From Cellulomonas fengjieae (GTDB lineage: Bacteria; Actinomycetota; Actinomycetes; Actinomycetales; Cellulomonadaceae), in assembly GCF_018388465.1 (NCBI RefSeq), contig NZ_CP074404.1:2666001-2730000 (forward strand): a DNA stretch of 64,000 bases. Reading direction: 5' to 3'. How positions within the stretch are numbered: the first letter of the stretch is position 1; every line of letters starts with the position of its first letter. The notes beneath the pieces were generated by a model. The model did no database searches, had not been told where the DNA came from, and was given only the letters and a program-made list of their open reading frames with translations. Below, in pieces: positions 53,942-63,265 of this stretch. The position numbers and the translations under genes are program-made.

Positions 53942-56223
53942 GGGTGCGTGCCGATGCTCAGCGTGACCTCGCCGGCCGCCGACGCGACGGGCTCGCCGAG
54001 CGCACCGAGCGCGACGGACCAGCCGGCGACGGCGTCCTGGCTCGTCACGGTGACCTGCGACCCGGTGCGCACGACGCGGAAGGACGCCGCCGCGCCGGTG
54101 CCGCCGAGCACGCTCGTCACGGCGTCGTAGCCGTCGGGGAGCTCGAACAGACGCAGCGTGACCCCGTCGGCCCAGGCCGACTCCGGCCCGGTCTCGTCGG
54201 CGCCGATCGGCAGCACGGTCCCCGGCCGCACGTACAGCGGCAGCGAGTCGAAGCCGTGCTTCTCCTGGCGCCAGCCGCTGCCCGCGACGACCTCGCCGGT
54301 GAGCAGGTGGGTCCACCGACCCTGCGGCAGGTAGACGGTGGTGTCCTGGCCCGCCGAGAAGACGGGGGCGACGAGCAGTGCGTCACCGAGCATGTACTGG
54401 CTGCCCAGGCCGGCCACGCCCCGGTCGCCGGGGAACTCCAGCGCCATCGCGCGCATCACCGGGACGCCCGTCGTGCTCGCCTCCTCACCGAGGCCCGCGA
54501 GGTACGGCATCAGCCGCATCTTCAGGCGGGTGAAGGCGCGGGTCACGTCCACGGCCTCGTCGTCGAAGGCCCACGGGACCCGGTACGAGTTCGACCCGTG
54601 CAGGCGGGAGTGGGACGACAGCAGGCCGAAGGCGACCCAGCGCTTGAACACCGCCGGGTCAGGGGTGCCCTCGAACCCGCCGATGTCGTGGCTCCAGAAC
54701 CCGAAGCCGCTCATGCCCAGCGAGAGGCCGCCGCGCAGGGACTCGGCCATCGCCACGAAGGTCGACTCGCAGTCACCGCCCCAGTGCACGGGGAACTGCT
54801 GGCCGCCGGCGGTCGCCGAGCGCGCGAAGAGCACCGCGTCGCCCTCGCCGCGCTCGGTCTCCAGGAGCTCGAAGACGACCTTGTTGTAGAGCTGCGTGTA
54901 GTAGTTGTGCATCCGCTGCGGGTCGCTGCCGTCGTGCCACACGACGTCCGTGGGGATGCGCTCGCCGAAGTCCGTCTTGAAGCAGTCGACGCCGTCGTCC
55001 AGCAGCGCCTTGAGCTTGCCCTGGTACCACGCCACCGCGGCGGGGTTGGTGAAGTCGACCAGCGCCATGCCGGCCTGCCACTTGTCCCACTGCCACACGC
55101 TGCCGTCGGCGCGCCGCACCAGGTAGCCCAGCGCCCGCCCCTCCTCGAAGAGGTAGCTGCGCTGCGCGATGTAGGGGTTGATCCACACGCAGATCCGCAG
55201 GCCCCTGGCCTTCAGCCGGGTGAGCATGCCCTGCGGGTCGGGGAACATCGCCGGGTCCCACAGGAAGTCCGACCAGTGGAACTGCCGCATCCAGAAGCAG
55301 TCGAAGTGGAACACCGACAGGGGGAGGTCGCGCTCCGCCATGCCGCTGACGAACGACGTGACCGTCTGCTCGTCGTAGCTGGTGGTGAACGAGGTGGACA
55401 GCCAGAGCCCGTAGCTCCAGGCCGGGACGCGCGCGGGGCGGCCCGTCAGCGCGGTGTAGCGCTCGAGGATCTCCTTGGGCGTGGCGCCGTAGACGACGTA
55501 GTACTGCAGCTCGGAGCCCGCGACGGAGAACTGCGAGCGGGAGACGACCTCGGTCCCGATCTCGAACGACACGTGCTCCGGGTGCGCGACGAAGAGCCCG
55601 TAGCCGGCGTCGGACAGGTAGAAGGGGACGTTCTTGTACGCCTGCTCGGAGGCGGTGCCGCCGTCCTCGTTCCAGATGTCCACGCTCTGGCCGTTCTTGG
55701 CGAACGTCCCGAACCGCTCACCGAGGCCGTAGATGGTCTCGTTGACGCCCATCGTCAGCTGCTCGCGCACGAACCGGCCGTCCGGCGTGCTGAGGATCCC
55801 GACGCTGTGGTGCGTCGAGGTGGTCAGGACGCGCCCGTCGTCGGAGACGAGCTCCATCCGCCAGGGCCCCTCGGTGGCGACCCGCGCCGTGAGCCGGCCC
55901 GAGGTGTACGTGGCCGGCCCCTTGCCGGGCGCCTCGGGCAGCTCCACGACGACGTCGTGCTCCGCCCGGGCGAGTGCGAAGTGCGGGCCGGGGTCGACGG
56001 CGCCGAGGTGGTGGGAGATGCGCACACCGATCACGTCGGGGACGGGCGACGTGAGGCGGATCGTGATCAGCGGCTGGTTGAGCGTGTCGCCGCGGGAGTC
56101 GATCCGCGCGGTCGGCGCGTACGCGAGCAGGTCGTCACCCTCACGGACGATGTCCTCGACGTCACGCGGACGCAGCAGGTCCACTCCGGGACGCAGCTGC
56201 CAGTAGCCGTCGGTGAACTTCAT
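53938..56223 (-). CDS. yicI: Alpha-xylosidase, GH31 (YicI type)
   Basis: A 761-residue enzyme that removes alpha-linked xylose, as from isoprimeverose or xyloglucan fragments. The catalytic nucleophile Asp418 lies in FKTDFGERIPTDV and the acid/base Asp484 in HWGGDCEST, two residues offset from E. coli YicI (416 and 482). FHFDCFWMRQFHWSDFLWD and the start MKFTDGYWQLRPGV are also YicI hallmarks. No signal peptide. The ATG has GGAGG ahead. It is separated from the permease gene by hairpins at 56251-56295 and overlaps GH43 downstream. Confidence 0.93.
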   Translation of the reverse strand: MKFTDGYWQLRPGVDLLRPRDVEDIVREGDDLLAYAPTARIDSRGDTLNQPLITIRLTSPVPDVIGVRISHHLGAVDPGPHFALARAEHDVVVELPEAPGKGPATYTSGRLTARVATEGPWRMELVSDDGRVLTTSTHHSVGILSTPDGRFVREQLTMGVNETIYGLGERFGTFAKNGQSVDIWNEDGGTASEQAYKNVPFYLSDAGYGLFVAHPEHVSFEIGTEVVSRSQFSVAGSELQYYVVYGATPKEILERYTALTGRPARVPAWSYGLWLSTSFTTSYDEQTVTSFVSGMAERDLPLSVFHFDCFWMRQFHWSDFLWDPAMFPDPQGMLTRLKARGLRICVWINPYIAQRSYLFEEGRALGYLVRRADGSVWQWDKWQAGMALVDFTNPAAVAWYQGKLKALLDDGVDCFKTDFGERIPTDVVWHDGSDPQRMHNYYTQLYNKVVFELLETERGEGDAVLFARSATAGGQQFPVHWGGDCESTFVAMAESLRGGLSLGMSGFGFWSHDIGGFEGTPDPAVFKRWVAFGLLSSHSRLHGSNSYRVPWAFDDEAVDVTRAFTRLKMRLMPYLAGLGEEASTTGVPVMRAMALEFPGDRGVAGLGSQYMLGDALLVAPVFSAGQDTTVYLPQGRWTHLLTGEVVAGSGWRQEKHGFDSLPLYVRPGTVLPIGADETGPESAWADGVTLRLFELPDGYDAVTSVLGGTGAAASFRVVRTGSQVTVTSQDAVAGWSVALGALGEPVASAAGEVTLSIGTHP

Positions 56224-56250
56224 CGTGCCTCCATGAGAATGAGAGTCCGC

Positions 56251-56295
56251 TGCGCCCGGGGTGCCGGGCGCATCGGGGACAGACGTGACAGCCCG
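56251..56295 (-). terminator. Hairpins between transporter and GH31 genes
   Basis: TGCGCCCGG (56251-56259) and CCGGGCGCA (56264-56272) form a perfect 9-base stem with a 4-base loop. A smaller stem CCCGC/GCGGG lies at about 56282-56295. With no T-tract they may cause partial termination or mRNA processing, lowering enzyme relative to transporter expression. Confidence 0.5.
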
Positions 56296-56305
56296 CTGCG
56301 GCGGG

Positions 56306-57307
56306 TCATCCCTTCACGGCGCCGAAGATCACGCCCTTGGTGAAGTGCCGCTGCACGAACGGGTACACCAGCAGGATGGGGATGACGGCGAGCACCATGA
56401 TCGCCATCTTGACCGGGAGCCCGGTGACGGCGCCGGTGGCCACGTCGACCTGGCCGGCCCCGCTGCCCGGGAGCGTCACGCCCTGCAGGACGTAGGACCG
56501 CAGGACGAGCTGCAGCGGCCACTTGGCGTTGTCGTTGATGTAGAGCATCGCGTTGAAGAACGCGTTGAAGTACCCGACGCCGTAGAACAGCGCGACGACG
56601 GCGATGACCGCCCGGGACATGGGCGCGACGATGCTGCGCAGGATCCGCCAGTCGCCGGCACCGTCGATGCGCGCCGCCTCGGTGATGGCCGGGTCGATCC
56701 CCATGAAGAACGACCGCAGGATCAGGACGTTGAAGGCCGAGACGGCCCCGGGCAGGATCAGCGCCCAGTAGCTGTTGATCAGGCCGAGGTTGCTGACCAG
56801 CAGGTACGTCGGGATCATCCCGGCGCCGAAGAACATCGTGATGAGGAAGACGAACAGGATCGGCCGGTGCAGGATCGAGCTCGGCCGGGAGAGCCCGTAC
56901 GCGGCGAGCATGGACACCGAGGTCGACAGCAGCGTGCCGACCGCGGTGATGCCGATGCTCACCATGGCGGCGCGCGTCACGATGCCGCCGTTGAGGATCT
57001 GCTCGTAGGCGCTGAAGGTGAGCGTGCCGGGCACGATGACCATGCCGCCCGACCGGTTGACGTCCGCCGTCGTCGACAGCGAGGTCAGCACGACCGTGTA
57101 GAGCGGGAAGAGGACCGTGAGCACCACACCCGCCAGGACGACGGCCTTCAGGCCCTGACCGAGCGGGGACGGCTTGCCCTCCCACGCGTTGCGGTGCGTC
57201 TTGCGGGGCTTGCGCCGCACGGGGCGGGCGTCGCGCACGGGGTCCGGGACCGGGACGGCGTCCGGGTGGCCCAGCGGGCCCTGTCCGACGTCTGACTGGA
57301 TGCTCAT
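56306..57307 (-). CDS. Carbohydrate ABC transporter permease (LplC/YtcP type)
   Basis: A 333-residue permease with a 48-residue basic cytoplasmic N-terminus and six membrane segments. The EAA loop reads EAARIDGAGDWRILRSIVAP near 215-235, and the C-terminal QRHFTKGVIFGAVKG is characteristic of this subfamily. It pairs with the permease encoded upstream (ATGA overlap) and the solute-binding lipoprotein. Relatives import oligosaccharides such as rhamnogalacturonan or xylan fragments. No ATPase gene is present in the operon. Confidence 0.9.
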   Translation of the reverse strand: MSIQSDVGQGPLGHPDAVPVPDPVRDARPVRRKPRKTHRNAWEGKPSPLGQGLKAVVLAGVVLTVLFPLYTVVLTSLSTTADVNRSGGMVIVPGTLTFSAYEQILNGGIVTRAAMVSIGITAVGTLLSTSVSMLAAYGLSRPSSILHRPILFVFLITMFFGAGMIPTYLLVSNLGLINSYWALILPGAVSAFNVLILRSFFMGIDPAITEAARIDGAGDWRILRSIVAPMSRAVIAVVALFYGVGYFNAFFNAMLYINDNAKWPLQLVLRSYVLQGVTLPGSGAGQVDVATGAVTGLPVKMAIMVLAVIPILLVYPFVQRHFTKGVIFGAVKG

Positions 57308-58359
57308 GATTTGCGGTACACCCCATCCTCACCGAAGACGTGCGCGAGCTTGTTCGCTCCCAGGACGAGGAGCAGAGAGACGACACCCTTGACCAGGCCG
57401 GCGGCAGCGGCGAACGCCCAGTCGCCGTTCACGACGCCCTGGTAGTACACGAAGGTGTCGATGACCTCCGCGGCGCCGGAGCCGACGGCGTCGCGCTGCA
57501 GGATCAGCTGCTCGAACCCGACGGTGAGCGCGTCGCCCAGGCGCAGGATGAGCAGCAGGATGATCGTCGGCCGGATCGCGGGAAGCGTGATGTGCCACAT
57601 CCGCCGCCACCGCCCGGCACCGTCCATCGCCGCGGCCTCGTAGTGGGCCGGGTCCACGGTCGCCAGCGCGGCGAGGAAGATGATGATGCCCCAGCCGGCG
57701 TCCTTCCAGACGGCCTGCGCGGTGATGAGGACCAGGAACGAGTCCGGGTTGGTCATCAGGTCGAACCCGCTGTAGCCGGCGTCGGCCAGGACCCGGTTCA
57801 CCAGGCCCGCGCCGCCGAAGATCTGCTGGAAGATCGTCACGACGAGCACCCACGAGAAGAAGTGGGGCAGGTAGATGATCGACTGGATCGTGGTGCGCAG
57901 ACCCGGCGTGATCACGCTGTTCAGCAGCAGGGCGAGCACGATCGGGATCGGGAAGTAGAACACCAGCTGGAACGCCGTGATCACGAGCGTGTTCTCGACC
58001 GAGTGCAGGAACAACGGGTTGGTGAAGACGCGGACGAAGTTGTCCCAGCCCACGAACGCGCTGTCGAGGATCCCCGTGTACGGGGAGTAGTCCTGCCACG
58101 CGATGACGTTGCCCAGCATCGGGACGTAGGCGAAGACCACCAGGAGCACGATGCCCGGCAGGGTCATCGTGAGCAGCGTCCTGTCCCGCCTCAGCCGCGT
58201 ACGCCAGGTGACGCGGTTGACCGGGGCGCCACCGTCGGGGACCACCTGGCGCCGCGAGCGCCGGCGCGGCCGGCTCGATGGGGTGGCGGCGGGTTCGCCG
58301 CCGGCCCCCCGGCCCGACGGCTGAGCCGTCGGGCCGGGGGTCGTCGTTCCGGTCGTCAT
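57304..58359 (-). CDS. Carbohydrate ABC transporter permease (LplB/YteP type)
   Basis: A 351-residue permease with a disordered, basic N-terminus (about 60 residues) and six segments. The LplB features LPGIVLLVVFAYVPMLGNVI, WQDYSPYTGI, IYLPHFFSWV and the EAA loop EAAAMDGAGRWRRMWHITLP (near 235) are visible. It overlaps both neighbours by 4 bases. It forms the import channel with the LplC-like partner. Confidence 0.9.
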   Translation of the reverse strand: MTTGTTTPGPTAQPSGRGAGGEPAATPSSRPRRRSRRQVVPDGGAPVNRVTWRTRLRRDRTLLTMTLPGIVLLVVFAYVPMLGNVIAWQDYSPYTGILDSAFVGWDNFVRVFTNPLFLHSVENTLVITAFQLVFYFPIPIVLALLLNSVITPGLRTTIQSIIYLPHFFSWVLVVTIFQQIFGGAGLVNRVLADAGYSGFDLMTNPDSFLVLITAQAVWKDAGWGIIIFLAALATVDPAHYEAAAMDGAGRWRRMWHITLPAIRPTIILLLILRLGDALTVGFEQLILQRDAVGSGAAEVIDTFVYYQGVVNGDWAFAAAAGLVKGVVSLLLVLGANKLAHVFGEDGVYRKS

Positions 58360-60032
58360 GAGTCGGCGGACTCGCCGTCGCCCTGCTGGGCCTCGTAGAT
58401 CTCCGTGTAGAACGCCCGCAGCTCCTCGCCGCCGGACGTACGCCACGTCTCGATGGCGGCGTCGAGGTCGTCCATCGACTTACGCCCGCGAGCGATGTCC
58501 TTCTCCAGGTCGTCGAAGGGCTGCCCGAGCGACGCGTACTGCGCGGGCTCGGTGATGTTCATCCCGTAGAACAGCGGCTCCACCATGAACTCGGCGTTGC
58601 GCGCACCCCATGCGCTGCGGCGCTCGACGTAGTCGGGCAGGGCCACCTGGGCGTTCACGACCGGGGGGTCCACCAGGAAGATGTAGCTCGGCTGCACCTC
58701 GGTCTGCGCGAGGGTCGTCGGCACCGGGAGCTTGTTGGCGTCCAGGTCGTAGTGCAGGCCCTCGACGCCGTAGTTGATCAGCTGGAACTCCTCCGTGCCG
58801 AACGGCGACGCCAGGAAGTTCGCGGCCGTCAGGAGCTCCTTGATGGCGGCGTCGTCATCGTTCGCCTTGAGGTAGGAGCAGATGCTCGCACCGTTGGGCT
58901 TGTAGAGGACCGGGTCGCCACCGTCGGCCGCGAAGACCGGCAGGACGTCGATGCTGAAGTCCGGGTTGGTCGCGCGGTTGCGCGTCAGGGCCTCGTGCCA
59001 GTAGCCCAGGCCGCCGGAGTTCACCAGCACGTCGCCGGACTCGAAGCGCAGGCCCGCGTCGCCGTCGTTGCCGGCGACCGCGTCGGGGTGCACCGCGCCG
59101 GAGGCGTAGACCTCGGCCAGCCACTCGAGCGCCGCGCGGTACTCGTCCGTCTCCACGCGGTTGACGAGCTTGCCGTCCTCGCCGACCTCCCAGCCCTTGG
59201 CGGGCAGGACGCCGAACATCACGGTCGCGGTCGACCACATGTCGTTGGTGCCCCAGACGCCCTCACCGGTGTTGTCGACGACGAAGTCGAGGAGCTCGTC
59301 CGCGTTCGTCGGCAGGGCGGCCTCGGGGAGCAGGTCGTCGCGGTACATCGACCAGTTGGTCACGCCGGCGGCCTCGGGGAACGGGAGCCCGTAGAGCTTG
59401 CCGTTCCACGAGCACGCCTGCCACGCCTCGGTCGGGATGTTCGCCAGGTACGGGTACTCGTCGACCTTGTCGCCGGCCAGGAAGGGCGTCAGGTCCTCGA
59501 AGATCGTCTCGACGGCCTGGCCGAAGCGGGGCGGGTTGTTCCAGGACGGGATGCTGACCCAGTCCGCGACGTCCTTCGGGGAGGCGAGCACCGCGGCGAG
59601 CTTGTCGCCGTAGGTGTTGCCGTCCGAGATCTGGAAGTTCAGGGTCGTGCCCATCGCCTCGCTGACCGCGTCGAAGTACTGGTTCCCCTTGGTCGGGGGG
59701 ATGGTGCCCCACAGCGGCGTCATCACGGTGTACTCGCCACCGGAGCCGGGGGGCGCGTCGAAGGCCTTGACCAGCGGGTCCGGGATCGACAGGAAGCCCG
59801 GCGCCGAGCCGTTCACGCTCGGGAAGTCGGCCTCCACCAGGTCGATCGGGGCGTGGTTGGGCAGGTTCTCCTCCGAGATCCCCGCCTGGACGTCATCGCC
59901 TCCCTTGGCGCCGTCCGCGTTCGTGTCGCCGCCGCCGCAGGCCGCGAGCAGCGAGGTGGCCGCGAGGGCTGCGGTCGCCGTCACCCACACCCGCCGCCGC
60001 TGAGCGCCGTGACTCGTCGTGAGTCTCTTCAT
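58356..60032 (-). CDS. Extracellular solute-binding lipoprotein for oligosaccharides
   Basis: A 558-residue lipoprotein with lipobox LLAAC (Cys32) followed by a GGGDTNADG linker. The length and motifs (WVSIPSWNNPPRFGQAVET, KLYGLPFPEAAGVTNWSMYR) fit the large LplA/YtcQ-type binding proteins, which bind plant oligosaccharides. It is the first and probably most strongly expressed gene of the transport operon. The ATG at 60032 follows AAAGGAG at 11 bases; the adjacent GTG at 60035 is equally possible. A strong promoter and LacI-type operator lie upstream. Confidence 0.9.
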   Translation of the reverse strand: MKRLTTSHGAQRRRVWVTATAALAATSLLAACGGGDTNADGAKGGDDVQAGISEENLPNHAPIDLVEADFPSVNGSAPGFLSIPDPLVKAFDAPPGSGGEYTVMTPLWGTIPPTKGNQYFDAVSEAMGTTLNFQISDGNTYGDKLAAVLASPKDVADWVSIPSWNNPPRFGQAVETIFEDLTPFLAGDKVDEYPYLANIPTEAWQACSWNGKLYGLPFPEAAGVTNWSMYRDDLLPEAALPTNADELLDFVVDNTGEGVWGTNDMWSTATVMFGVLPAKGWEVGEDGKLVNRVETDEYRAALEWLAEVYASGAVHPDAVAGNDGDAGLRFESGDVLVNSGGLGYWHEALTRNRATNPDFSIDVLPVFAADGGDPVLYKPNGASICSYLKANDDDAAIKELLTAANFLASPFGTEEFQLINYGVEGLHYDLDANKLPVPTTLAQTEVQPSYIFLVDPPVVNAQVALPDYVERRSAWGARNAEFMVEPLFYGMNITEPAQYASLGQPFDDLEKDIARGRKSMDDLDAAIETWRTSGGEELRAFYTEIYEAQQGDGESADS

Positions 60033-60141
60033 CACCAGATCCACTCCTTTGGGAACGTCGGAGGCGTCGATGCCCCCTGAGGTGCCTGACACCCGCGACG
60101 GGTGTCTTCCGCCGCGGGCGACACGGTTCGACCAAGATCCG

Positions 60142-60155
60142 TCGAAGCGCTTCGA
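60142..60155. promoter_or_regulatory. LacI-family operator
   Basis: TCGAAGCGCTTCGA is a perfect 14-base palindrome with a central CG, the usual form of LacI-family operators. It begins four bases downstream of the -10 of the minus-strand promoter, where bound repressor would block initiation. A shorter palindrome CAACGTTG is at 60186-60193. Confidence 0.7.
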
Positions 60156-60159
60156 GTGA

Positions 60160-60188
60160 AAAGTAGACCATGCGCCGAGGGATGACAA
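60160..60188 (-). promoter_or_regulatory. Promoter of the solute-binding protein operon
   Basis: On the minus strand TTGTCA (60183-60188) and TACTTT (60160-60165) are spaced exactly 17 bases, a good housekeeping sigma promoter. Transcription should start within the LacI-type operator. Confidence 0.65.
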
Positions 60189-60288
60189 CGTTGCCATGTC
60201 ATGATGGCCGGCATCCCCTCCACCCCGTCCGGTGCTCACGCCCCGGACCAGGCACGACGCGTGCGAAAACCCCTCGAAGGAGCCCTCG

Positions 60289-63213
60289 ATGGACCACCAC
60301 TCCCCCGAGCCGGACCGTGCCGCAGCACCCCGGGTGTCGCCCGTCGACCTGCTCGGCCGGCTGACGCTCGACGAGAAGATCGCGCTGCTGCACCAGCACG
60401 CGCCCGCCGTCGACCGGCTCGGCCTGCGGCCGTACACCACCGGCACCGAGTGCCTGCACGGCCTGTCGTGGACGGGCGTGGCCACCGTGTTCCCGCAGCC
60501 CGTCGGCCTGGCCAGCACCTGGGACGTCGACCTCCTGGCCCGCGTGGGCCGCGCGGTCGGCACCGAGGTCCGCGCCAAGCACGCCGAGGACCCGTCGATC
60601 GGCCTGAACGTCTGGGCGCCGGTCGTCAACACGCTGCGCCACCCCCTGTGGGGCCGCAACGAGGAGGGCTACAGCGAGGATCCCGACCTCACGGCCGCCC
60701 TGGCCACCGGCTACTGCCAGGGTCTGCGCGGCGAGGACCCCGATGTCTGGCTCACCGTCCCGACCCTCAAGCACTACCTCGGCTACGGCAACGAGACCGA
60801 CCGGTCCGCCACGAGCTCCCACCTTCCCCCGCAGTCGCTGCGGGAGTACGAGCTGCCCGCCTTCCAGGGCCCGCTCGCCGCGGGCGTCGTCGGCGCGGTC
60901 ATGCCGTCGTACAACCTGGTCAACGGTCGGCCGAACCACGTCGCGACCGAGCTCCTCGACGAGCTCCGCACGTGGGCGGACGGCTCCGTCGCCGTGGTCT
61001 CGGACGCGCAGGCGCCCTCGAGCCTGGTCGACGTCGAGCGGTTCTTCCCCGACCACGTGACCTCGCACGCGGCGGCGCTGCGTGCGGGCATCGACTCCTT
61101 CACGGACAACTCGCAGGATGTGCGCCCGACGATCGAGCGGATCACCGCCGCGCTGGGCGCCGGGCTCGTGGACGAGGCCGACATCGACCGCGCCGTGCTC
61201 CGGCTGCTCGAGCTGCGCGACCGGACCGGCGAGCTCTCGGGCGCCGACCCCTACCGGGTGCCGGCCACCGCCATCGACACGGCGGAGCACCGCGCGCTGG
61301 CCCGGGAGGCGAGCACCCGCGGTGTCGTGCTCCTGGCCAACGACGGCGGCGCGCTGCCGCTCGGTGAGCCCACGTCCATCGCGGTCGTCGGCCCGTTCGC
61401 CGCGCACGTGGTCCACGACTGGTACTCCGGCACACCGCCGTACGTCGTCACCCTCGCCGACGCGCTGGCCGAGCGGTACCCGGACGCGGAGGTCCGGGTG
61501 GCCACCGGCGCCGACCGGGTCGCGCTGTTCAGCCGCACGCACCAGCGCTACCTCGCCGCGACGCCGACGGGCGACGCCGTCACCGCGACCTCGGTCACCG
61601 TCGACGCCACCAGTCAGTTCGACGTCACCGACTGGGGCCACGGCGTCCTCAGCCTGCGCAGCGTGGCCACCGGCGCCTACCTGAGCGGCCAGAGCTGGAT
61701 CCAGCGGGCCGACGCCGACCGCATCGGTGGCTGGGTGGTGCAGGAGACGTACTCCGCACGGACCCAGCCCGACGGGTCGGTGTCCCTGCTGCACATCGGC
61801 AGCGGCAAGTGGCTCCGCATCCAGAACGGCACCCACCTGCTCGTGGCCGACGGCACCGAGGCGACCGCCGAACGGTTCTCCCTCGAGACCCTCGTCAGCG
61901 GGAGCGACGACGTCGCCCGGGCGTGCGCCGGTGCGGACGCCGTGCTGGTCGCCGTCGGCAACGACCCGCACGTCGCGGGACGCGAGACCGAGGACCGGCC
62001 CGACCTCCTGCTCGGCGCGACGGCCGCGACGGCCTGGAGCTCCGCGTCCGCCGCGCACGACCGGCCGATCCTCGTGATCGTCTCCAGCTACCCCTACGCG
62101 GTGCAGGACGAGGCCGCGCAGGCCGGCGCTGTGGTGTGGAGCTCGCACGCCGGCCAGGAGCTCGGGCACGGCCTGGTCGACGTCCTCTCCGGCGACGTCA
62201 ACCCCTCGGGGCGCATCGCACAGACCTGGTGGCGGCGGGTCGAGGACGCCGGCGACCTGCTCGACTACGACGTGACGGGCGCGGGTGGCCAGGGCGGCCA
62301 GACCTACCGGTACGCCGAGGCCGACCCGCTCTACGGGCTCGGCCACGGCCTGGGCTACTCCGAGATCGCCTACCGCAGGCTCGAGCTCTCCGCCGGCAGC
62401 GTCGCGGCGCCCGCACCGACCTTCGGGCACACGCCCGCGCGGGACGCCGAGGCCCCCGGCACGGACCTCACGGCCACGGTCACCGTCGAGAACACCGGGG
62501 ACCGCCCGGTGGACGAGCTCGTCGCGGTCTACTCCCACGCCCCGCAGGACCTGACCGTCCGGGCCCCGCGTCGCCGCCTGCTGGCCTGGACCCGCGTCGA
62601 GGTGGCCCCGCACTCCACGCTCGACGTGCGACTGCCGCTCCCCCTGGGTGCCCTGGCCGTCTGGGACGTCGCCGCCACGGCGCCCGACCGCACCGCGCTC
62701 GTGGCGACCCCGGGCGCCTACGTGGTCCAGCCCGGCGCCTACGTCGTCGCGAGCGGGCCGAGCGTGACCGAGGCCGCCCTCACCGCCCCGCTCACCGTCA
62801 CCGGTCCCGAGCCCGCGGTCCTGCGTCCGGGGACCCTGCCCGCAGCGGCCTTCCACTCCTACCGCTCCCTCGTCACGTCGGCTCGCGAGCGCACGCTCGG
62901 CAGCTGCATCGAGGTCCACCCGGCGCACGAGGCGGGCTGGGCGCAGTACGGGCGGATCGCGCTCGACGGCGCCCGCGTGGTGCGGATCCTGGTGGCGCGC
63001 CGGTGGCTTCCTGCCTCGTCGGCCCCGCGGGTCCGGTTGACCGCCGGCGGCACCGGGTGGGCACCGCTGACGGAGTGGGCGGACGTGACGAGCACCGAGC
63101 AGTACGACTGGCAGGAGCTGCGCCTGGAGCTCCTCTCGCCGCCGGCGGGACCCGTCGACCTGCGGGTCGAGATCGAGGGTGCCGCGCGGGTCGCGGAGCT
63201 GATCTTCGACTGA
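60289..63213 (+). CDS. Glycoside hydrolase family 3 with inserted fascin-like beta-trefoil and C-terminal CBM-like domain
   Basis: A 974-residue cytoplasmic enzyme, probably a beta-xylosidase or beta-glucosidase. The GH3 barrel covers about 18-310, with TLKHYLGYGNETDR and nucleophile Asp239 in VVSDAQAPS. The GH3 C-domain is interrupted at about 413-533 by a beta-trefoil-like module (FSRTHQRYLAATPTGDAVTA, LSLRSVATGAYLSG, LLHIGSGKWLRIQNG) where many GH3 enzymes carry PA14. Then come GGQTYRYAEADPLYGLGHGL, a fibronectin-like domain (near 725-830) and a CBM6-like end (about 860-974). The ATG has AAGGAG ahead. It is divergent from the transport operon and leads the second GH43. Confidence 0.9.
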   Translation: MDHHSPEPDRAAAPRVSPVDLLGRLTLDEKIALLHQHAPAVDRLGLRPYTTGTECLHGLSWTGVATVFPQPVGLASTWDVDLLARVGRAVGTEVRAKHAEDPSIGLNVWAPVVNTLRHPLWGRNEEGYSEDPDLTAALATGYCQGLRGEDPDVWLTVPTLKHYLGYGNETDRSATSSHLPPQSLREYELPAFQGPLAAGVVGAVMPSYNLVNGRPNHVATELLDELRTWADGSVAVVSDAQAPSSLVDVERFFPDHVTSHAAALRAGIDSFTDNSQDVRPTIERITAALGAGLVDEADIDRAVLRLLELRDRTGELSGADPYRVPATAIDTAEHRALAREASTRGVVLLANDGGALPLGEPTSIAVVGPFAAHVVHDWYSGTPPYVVTLADALAERYPDAEVRVATGADRVALFSRTHQRYLAATPTGDAVTATSVTVDATSQFDVTDWGHGVLSLRSVATGAYLSGQSWIQRADADRIGGWVVQETYSARTQPDGSVSLLHIGSGKWLRIQNGTHLLVADGTEATAERFSLETLVSGSDDVARACAGADAVLVAVGNDPHVAGRETEDRPDLLLGATAATAWSSASAAHDRPILVIVSSYPYAVQDEAAQAGAVVWSSHAGQELGHGLVDVLSGDVNPSGRIAQTWWRRVEDAGDLLDYDVTGAGGQGGQTYRYAEADPLYGLGHGLGYSEIAYRRLELSAGSVAAPAPTFGHTPARDAEAPGTDLTATVTVENTGDRPVDELVAVYSHAPQDLTVRAPRRRLLAWTRVEVAPHSTLDVRLPLPLGALAVWDVAATAPDRTALVATPGAYVVQPGAYVVASGPSVTEAALTAPLTVTGPEPAVLRPGTLPAAAFHSYRSLVTSARERTLGSCIEVHPAHEAGWAQYGRIALDGARVVRILVARRWLPASSAPRVRLTAGGTGWAPLTEWADVTSTEQYDWQELRLELLSPPAGPVDLRVEIEGAARVAELIFD

Positions 63214-63265
63214 GGCCGACCGGCCCGCCGTCCCTTGTGCCGAGCCGACCACCCGGAGTCGCCGC

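Noticed and set aside
60232..60288. An earlier ATG start for the GH3 enzyme
   Set aside because: The added 19 residues have no homology, and the ATG at 60289 has AAGGAG at proper distance.
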